Assembly: GCA_039583875.1 (NCBI GenBank)
Contig: CM077162.1
Span: forward strand, 163,267,826-163,331,825
Direction: 5' to 3'
Origin: Platanthera guangdongensis
Taxonomy: Eukaryota; Streptophyta; Magnoliopsida; Asparagales; Orchidaceae
Length of the DNA: 64,000 nucleotides
This document shows, one piece after another, positions 58,015-64,000 of this stretch. The position numbers were made by a program, and so were the translations under genes. A model generated the notes under the pieces. It saw only the letters and a list, made by a program, of their open reading frames with translations. It was not told the origin of the DNA and did no database searches. Position 1 is the first letter of the stretch; each line of letters starts with the position of its first letter.

Positions 58015-59500
58015 TCAAGCTGGAGCGTATATGTCAATCATGCCCAGCTTGCTACAAACATCTGTGGCCGAAACTAGCTTTGTGAAAAGGTCTGCTAGTT
58101 CTTTATCAGAAGTGACGAAGGAAGTACAGATCTGATTCTTCAACACCTCTTCCCTAATGAAATGGCAATCCACCTCAATGTGCTTTGTACTCTCATGAAA
58201 GATAGGATTCTTTGATATGTAAATGACGGCTTTGTTATCACAGAACATAAGGAGAGAATGATCGTACACTTCTCCCAAGTCAATCATAAGAGCCCGTAAT
58301 CATTTCAACACACTGGTGGTTGAGTCCACGCTCTTATATTCAGCTTCAACACTAGACCTTGAAACCACTACATGCTTCTAACTTTTTCAGGCAACAAGAT
58401 TTCCTCCTACAAAGGTGCAAAACCCCGATGTAGACTTTCTATATTCCTTGTTATCAGTATAGCTGACATCAGAGAATGCTTCAATCCTCAAATGACCATT
58501 CTTCTGAAACAACAAGCCCTTTCCTGGAGACCCTTTCACATACTCCAGAATCTTCATGGCAGACCGAAGATGACACTCTCTAGGACTCTACATAAATTGA
58601 CTGATCTTCCCAACTGTATAACAGATATCTAGTCTAGTGACAGTCAAATATATGAGTTTGCCTACAAGACGTCTATATAAAGTGAAATCTGGAAGAAGAG
58701 GAGAATCTTTAGTCCACCTCTTATCATCTCTAATCATCATCGGGCAACGAGCAGGTTTTGTGCAAAGAAGATCGGTTTCCTTTAAGAGATCTAGCACATA
58801 CTTTTACTGTGAAAGGACCACTGAGTTCCTCTTCCGTGAAATCTTAATTCCCATAAAGTACTTCGGAGTTCCCATATCCTTAGTAACAAAATGTTGTCAA
58901 AGATGTCTTTTGGCTAGATCAATGCCTTCTTTATCATCATCAATCAGAAGAATGTCATCAACATAGACAATAAAAACCACAAGGCCTTTAGTAGTCTTGT
59001 GTATATATAGAGAATGATCAGCAGAGCCTCAATTGAACCCAATAAAAGAAATAATTCCACTAAACTTGTCAAACCAATCTCGTGGATTTTATTTTAGGCC
59101 ATAAATTGCCCTCCGCAGCTTGCATACCTGAGACTCCCGCTGAGCAACATAGCCTGGAGGTTCTCCATACAAACTACCTCTTGCAAATCCCCATAGAGAA
59201 AAGCATTCTTCACATCTAACTGAGATATCTCCCAGTTGCGATCAACATCTATAGAGAAGAGAACATGTATAGTGCTAATGCGGGCAACAAGAGAGAAGGT
59301 ATCAAAGAAGTCTACCCCATATGTCTGAGTAAATCCTTTGGCACAAGTCGTGCCTTATAGCGATCAACCGAGCCATAGAGAAGATATTTCACCACAAATA
59401 CCCACCGACAACCAACCACATCAATGCCCAAAGGTGGGGGTATAAGATTTCAAGTCTCTCTTTTAGTTAACATTTTTGTTTCTTCATCCATAACAACTTT
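58015..59500 (-). pseudogene. pol: H reverse transcriptase and RNase H
   Basis: On the minus strand VYVDDILLIDDD (about 58960-58925) is the intact RT core. YVLDLLKETDLLCTKPARCPM and YRRLVGKLIYLTVTRLDICYTVGKISQFM follow to a stop near 58588. RNase H is truncated to FCDNKAVIYISKNPIFHESTKHIEVDCHFIREEV and ELADLFTKLV, ending GMIDIYAPA at 58015. Stops and frameshifts throughout. Confidence 0.82.
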
Positions 59501-59524
59501 ACACTGTGGACTAGCAAGGGCCTC

Positions 59525-61130
59525 CTAATAAGTAGCTGGGATGACAGTAGAAGAGATAGAAAGAGCAAAATGCTTACCATTCGGTGAAAGCTGAACATAT
59601 GAGATAACATCATAAATAGGATGGAGAGTACATTGTCGAATGCTTTTCCGCGGGGCAGTGGGAAGATCAAGGTCATTATTGACCGGAGGAGGCAATGCAC
59701 TATCAGAAGAAACAGAAGGCCCTGGAACAGGTACAGAAGGCTCCAAAGGCAACACATTAGGCTCTAGAGAAAGAAACAGGGCAACAAGAGCAGATGAGGA
59801 AAGAATAGGCTCTGGCAGAGATGCCGAGATAATAGGCAGAGAAGAAGAAGCGTCGGAGGGTAAGAGAGAGGCAGTAAGAGACAAATATGAAGTATCTTCA
59901 AATAAGATAACATCCGTTGAAACATACTATTTGCGCAGAAGTGGATCAATACATCGATACCCCTTTTGAGTAGGATAATAGCTAAGGAATATGTGTTTAA
60001 CCGAATGGGGAGAAGGTTTGTCACGTCTAGGAGAAGGGACGTGGACAAAAGTCGTACGCCCAAAAATTTAAGTGGCAAAGGAAATGGTTCGACCTCTGGA
60101 TATAAAATAGAAAATGGAGTCTTTCCCTGAAGAACAGACGAGGAAATACAGTTAATAAGATAGCAGGAGAGAAGAACCGCATGACCCCAATAAGACCAAG
60201 GGACATTCATTTGCAAGGAAAGATTGCGAGCAACATCTAGAAGATGATGATTCTTGCTTTCAGCAAAGATATTCTGTTGAGATGTATATGGATAACTTGT
60301 TTGATGAACCAACCCCTTGCTTGCACATAAGTCATAGAATTGACGTCAGACATATTTCTTGGCATTATCAGTACCAATAACCTGAATATCACATGAAATT
60401 GTGTGGAAATCTCATTATAAAAGGTACCAAATACAGAGTACAGCTCAGAATGGTCCTTCAAGAGATATAGCCAAGTACTTCTAGAGAAATCATTAATGAA
60501 AGTAACAAAGTACAAACTACCTCTACCGAAAGTGGCAGTTGGACAAGGACCACATATGTCAGAGTGAACAAGTTGAAAAGGACGCGAAGAACTACGTCCC
60601 TTCTGAGCTGGGAAAGAATGTCGATGATGTTTACCAAGCTGACAAGCCTCACAATTCAGACGAAGATCCTTTGAAGGCAGGTTTGGAAAAAGTTGATGAA
60701 TAAGGCGAGAAGGAGGATGACCAAGATGATGATGACATGGCTGAACAAAGGAAGAAGAAGAAAGAGAAACGTCTTGATCAAGAAAAAAGAGGCCACCACT
60801 TGCAGTCCCAGTAGCAATAGTATCTTTGGAGACAGAATCAGAAAAAGAACAAGTAGTGCCAGTAAAAGTAATCGTGCAATTCGTCTGAGTGCAGAGAGCA
60901 TTAATAAAGAGTAAATTGCAAGAGAAAGTTGGGACATAGAGAGTTTCCTTGAGCAGCAAAGATGAGGAGAGATGCACAGTCCCACTACCATGAATAGAAG
61001 CAAAAGTCTCATCTGCAATAACAACATGAGATAGCCGGTTCTAGGCAGTCAAAGAGGAAAACAAGCAAAAGTTTCCTGTCATATGGCAAGCGGCACCAGA
61101 TTTAATAAGCCACTTGTCAGAGGAGGCAAG
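59525..61130 (-). pseudogene. pol: H protease and integrase
   Basis: Protease remnant WLIKSGAACHMTG (about 61125-61080) has the catalytic Asp of DSGA changed to Lys-Ser. The integrase zinc finger reads HHHLGHP and CEACQLGKHHRHSFP; FQLVHSDICGP holds the first catalytic D and FINDFSRSTWLYLLKDHSE follows. A frameshift near 60390 precedes HQTSYPYTSQQNIFAESKNHHLLDVARNLSLQMNVPWSYWG, with E in FAESKN. The tail has RKSIRQCTLHPIYDVISYVQLSP (59670-59590), usual before RT. Confidence 0.82.
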
Positions 61131-61369
61131 GACACAAGCTATAGAGGAGAAAATAGAAACCATCTCCACGAGGAAAGAAATCAGAAAGAAGAGAGCTAAC
61201 CGCTCGGTTAGAAATAAACCGTACAAGATCAAGAAGGCAAACCAGTCACAGTAAGAAAGAGAACAAACGGAAGAAACCAACAGAAAAATTCAAACCGCAC
61301 AGTTTGAGAAGAAGCCGGAAATGACAACGTCGCAGCGAAAAGCGAAGGCAGCGAAGAAACCGCACGAGA

Positions 61370-61700
61370 ACACCACACAGTCATGATGTCAACAAACCAA
61401 CGGCAAGAAAAAGGATCCATAACCAAAAATACGGAGCCTGCAGCGGATAGAGATGCCACGGTGACAAGAAAAGGGGAGAAGCTGCCCAATCACGGTGACA
61501 ACACACTAGCGGCAAGAAAGGTGTCACGACCAAAGGGCAGAACAATAGAGATGTCGCGCGAAGAAGATAGAGAGAATGCACGAGAAGAAAAAGAAAGATA
61601 AGGGAAAGATACTGCATAGTCAAGGTGACAACACACCAGCAACAAGGTAGATGACGCGACCTAAATGCGGAACTCCCAGCAGAGAAGAGCAGCAGCGAAA
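61370..61700. repeat. Degenerate tandem repeat in place of H gag
   Basis: Three related units begin near 61378, 61484 and 61616 with the shared start CA(C/A)GGTGACAACACACCAGC-type sequence, then CGGCAAGAAA, CGACCAAA and ATAGAGATG. The region between primer site and protease is only about 750 bases and shows no capsid or zinc-knuckle motif. Confidence 0.6.
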
Positions 61701-61875
61701 AACGGCGACAAAGACATGGAAACCGCGCAAATAGAGCACGCATAAAGAAGAGATCGCATGAGAGCGACAAGACAAGGAGGGAAGGGAGGGAAGCAAGCCG
61801 GAAGAAGCCACGCGGGAAGCAAAACGTGCGTTTAGAAAAACAAGCCGCAATCTTATTGGAGCAATGGATCAGTTT

Positions 61876-61887
61876 CCTCTGATACCA
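61876..61887 (-). other. Primer binding site of H
   Basis: Minus strand TGGTATCAGAGG adjoins the LTR directly. Confidence 0.88.
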
Positions 61888-62422
61888 TGTGAGAAATGAG
61901 CGAGAAGACGACAAAAAGTAAATAAACTACAAATTTTATTGCTCCAAAAAGATAGATAATGCATAGGTATGCCACCATATTTATATGAAACGGGGGAGAT
62001 GATAGAATACAATAAGAGATGTGGGACTAAAAAAGTATCTGTCAATTCTATCTGCCTGACCGCCGACTGACCGCCAGATTGCTCGTGCTAACCGCCAGTC
62101 TGCCAACAAGTTGCATGTTCGCAGCAGTTGTTACCATCCTTTCTGCTATGTGACTAATCGTCAGACCACTGCAACGGTAAACCACCAGACCGTAGTTGCG
62201 GGAAGCCCTTAGACCGCAACTGCAAAGACAAGCCACCAGACCAGTCTGCTGGGCAATCTTCCAGATCGCATAACTAGTTGACAAACTGACTGTAGGGATA
62301 AACCACCAAACCACAGATGTGGGAAGCTCCCAGACCGCATCTGCAAGGATTTGCTCCCAGACAACAAGACCTCCTGGACAAACTGCTAGGCCGCCCGACC
62401 TGCTAGCCACCAAACTCTAACA
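61888..62422 (-). repeat. H 5' LTR (535 bp)
   Basis: Complete and uninterrupted; used to define the left LTR and the CACTA insertion. It has the ACCGCCAGACCG-type words at 62050-62400. Confidence 0.9.
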
Positions 62423-62454
62423 ATGACATTTTCTGAGTTACCGAGAATGCTTCA

Positions 62455-62863
62455 CCCATTATCATACTAACGACTAGTAGTTGTTTTTTTACAGGAATCC
62501 GAGCTAGTTATTGTATTGTGTATATTGTAGCCTAAAGAGGAACTGAGGGAAAGCCAGGTCGTAATAAACGGATCCCAGATTAGGACCGTTGTACTGGAGT
62601 CGCACAAGCAATCGCAAACTCACCCTGAGGTGAGCACTACTAGCATGGGTAAGAAGATCCGGTTGGATTCCCTGGAGATGTCAACGTTGTGGATGGAGAT
62701 CACCAGAACCACCGACAATGTCCTTTTTAATGAGCTCTATATCGATGGCCTACTTCCACCCTTCGTCGATGATCTAACCCCTGAGGATGTCATCCTAGAG
62801 CTTCACTTTGAAGAGGACGATTCTCCCGACCCTCTGAAGTCCTCAGGAGTATATGAAGATTAA
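62455..62863 (+). pseudogene. K: gene remnant, last part
   Basis: After H the target continues. TTTTTTTACAG at 62483-62493 looks like a splice acceptor, followed by ESELVIVLCIL and, from 62630, MSTTSMGKKIRLDSLEMSTLWMEITRTTDNVLFNELYIDGLLPP ending at a TAA at 62861. The acidic end (LHFEEDDSPDPLKSSGVYED) would suit a protein C-terminus. Function not recognised; linked to K by position. Confidence 0.4.
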
Positions 62864-62949
62864 GATTCAGAGGATGAGGATAAGGATGCCAACAAGGATA
62901 CTGGTGATGGCGAGGATGGCAATTTGATGTCGGTGCTTGTTTGCTTTCT

Positions 62950-63215
62950 TAATGTGCGTCTATAGTAATACCTGCTAGGCTTTCTGGGCTCGATGGAGAT
63001 GAGTGCCCACTAGGCTCATTGGCTTGACAATGATGAGTGTTTGCTAGCCTCATAAGATCATCAGTGATGAGTGTATGTTAGGCTCAAAGGCTCTCTTCGG
63101 CGATGAGTGTTCTTTGTGCTCATAGGATAGTCGGTAATAAGTGTCTGCTTAGCTCATAGGCTCGATGACGATGAGTGTCTACTAGGCTCATAGGCTGATC
63201 GGGGCTACTCGCAAC
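62950..63215 (+). repeat. Minisatellite of about six units
   Basis: Units of 40-50 bases with the core GATGAGTGTCTACTAGGCTC then ATAGGCTCG occur at about 62995, 63038, 63065, 63108, 63145 and 63170. They are degenerate and have no coding meaning that I can see. Confidence 0.75.
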
Positions 63216-63750
63216 ACTTGCGGCTTCCAACATATGAGTAGTTATTCATACATGCCCCCTATGCTCGTATACTCTCCTACAAAGGTAGATAGTGTTAAGT
63301 GGGTCGTATAGGACTCCCACACTAAAGTATTAGCTCCTTCTCATTTTGAGACCATTTGCCCAGCTACTAAAGAATTCAACAAAGAGTTAATTGCATCAAC
63401 TTTTTTGATGATGAATGATCTTTCTTTAACATGAAGAAGGTCTTCATTTCCTCAGGTTGGAAGGTTGGCTCTTAGCTCTCTCTCGATAACATTTATATCC
63501 AGATGAGATGTGTAATTGGGGGGGGGGGGTCATCGGTCAACATGCAAGGGGAAGCTAATCTCGGCCATCATTGCTGAGGCTTGGACTTAAAAGGATGAAT
63601 TAAAATACCTGACGCACTATCTCATCATCTATTCTGAGTGTTATGAGTGTTGAGCTAGAGGCCCATTTCCTAACTAGATCGTGGAGATTGATCATCTACA
63701 TCAATGAATTATCATTTGGATAAAACTAATTTTAATTTTTAAACTAATCT
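63216..63750. other. Unassigned non-coding sequence
   Basis: I see no gene or complete element here. There is a G-run of ten at 63520-63529 and some similarity in base style to the end of copia LTRs from about 63600. Confidence 0.4.
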
Positions 63751-63753
63751 GCA

Positions 63754-64000
63754 AACCTTATTCACCCCCCCCCCCCCCCTCTAAGGTTGGTCATCCAATT
63801 CAACAAGACACACCACAATCCAATCAAAATACAAGCACACATTAATTTATAGTGGTTTCTCGAGATGGGTATGCCCACTCCCTCCCCCCCCCCTCCGCCT
63901 ATCTAGAAGTGTGTTAGACTCGACAAAACTCCAACCAAAACTTAGATCCACAAATCCTACAACTCAGAGACCAAGTCTCCTATATTAGAGGCATAGGATG
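63754..64000 (-). repeat. L: fragment of a Sirevirus-type LTR at the window edge
   Basis: From about 63840 the sequence reads, on the minus strand, in order from the window edge: hairpin unit GAGAC/GTCTC with linker CTGAGTTGTAGG, GATT/GATC, a stretch like CTAGATAGGCG, GAGTGGGCATACCCA and ACCACTATAAATT. It is an A/J-type LTR in minus orientation. The C-run hairpin next to it (AACCTTA 63754-63760, TAAGGTT 63782-63788) is in the opposite orientation. Confidence 0.7.

Larger units (their letters stand above)
54035..62422 (-). mobile_element. Element H: Ty1/copia retrotransposon without clear gag, TSD ATGAC
   Basis: LTRs of about 0.54 kb (61888-62422 and, once I is removed, 54035-58007) start and end TGTTAGAG...TTCTCACA on the minus strand. 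Exact duplications ATGAC lie at 54030-54034 and 62423-62427. The inside has a primer site, a repeat-rich leader, protease, integrase, RT and RNase H. The coding style (HHLGHPPSRLIHQL, ACQLGKHHRHSFP, end GMIDIYAPA) fits the small Ale/Ivana-type copia elements, unlike A and G; the lineage name is an inference. Confidence 0.9.

Overview
This window is plant nuclear DNA made almost entirely of nested transposable elements. I see no host gene, tRNA, rRNA or bacterial feature. The plant assignment rests on the element types: Ty1/copia elements with methionine-initiator-tRNA primer sites and C-run LTR ends, a Ty3/gypsy chromovirus with a C-terminal chromodomain, and a CACTA DNA transposon. The density of nested insertions suggests a large, repeat-rich genome; the species cannot be told. 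In the text the elements are named A to L, X and K.

Layout. 1-15927: a minus-strand Ty3/gypsy element X (protease and gag remnants, then its 5' LTR). Its LTR is split by element A (3030-15711), a complete plus-strand Sirevirus-like Ty1/copia element with 1.85-1.91 kb LTRs, gag, pol and a long accessory ORF. 15935-37590: element B, a decayed plus-strand copia element, split by a 2.85 kb LTR-like unit E (17039-19892, TSD GACAC) and by element C (25366-36020, TSD CGTTT), a Tekay-like chromovirus. The 5' LTR of C holds a reversed solo LTR, D (25807-27762, TSD ATTAT). 37591-39552: F, a Sirevirus-type LTR. From 39725 an old gag-like gene remnant K is split first by element G (40617-53410, TSD CGAGG), a complete minus-strand Sirevirus-like element, and then by element H (54035-62422, TSD ATGAC), a minus-strand copia element without recognisable gag. 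The left LTR of H contains a CACTA transposon I (54057-57483), which contains a solo LTR J of the A type (54528-56271, TSD GAATC). The right edge has a minisatellite and a further LTR fragment, L.

How the parts work. Each full element carries LTR promoter, primer site, gag, protease-integrase-RT-RNase H, polypurine tract and LTR, but every coding region has stops, frameshifts or lost catalytic residues, so none looks autonomous now.

The most unusual signals are non-coding. (1) The transcribed part of several Sirevirus-type LTRs (A, F, J and the L fragment) carries an array of small hairpins whose stems all differ while the linker CTGAG-TTGTAGG stays constant. (2) A hairpin with a C-run loop at LTR 3' ends keeps its pairing although the stem sequence differs from family to family. 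(3) Almost every LTR family here, copia and gypsy, has its own array of CG-containing palindromic words, and in A, B and G these words recur just downstream of pol. In A they sit in front of a TATA box and the accessory ORF, copying the LTR promoter layout.
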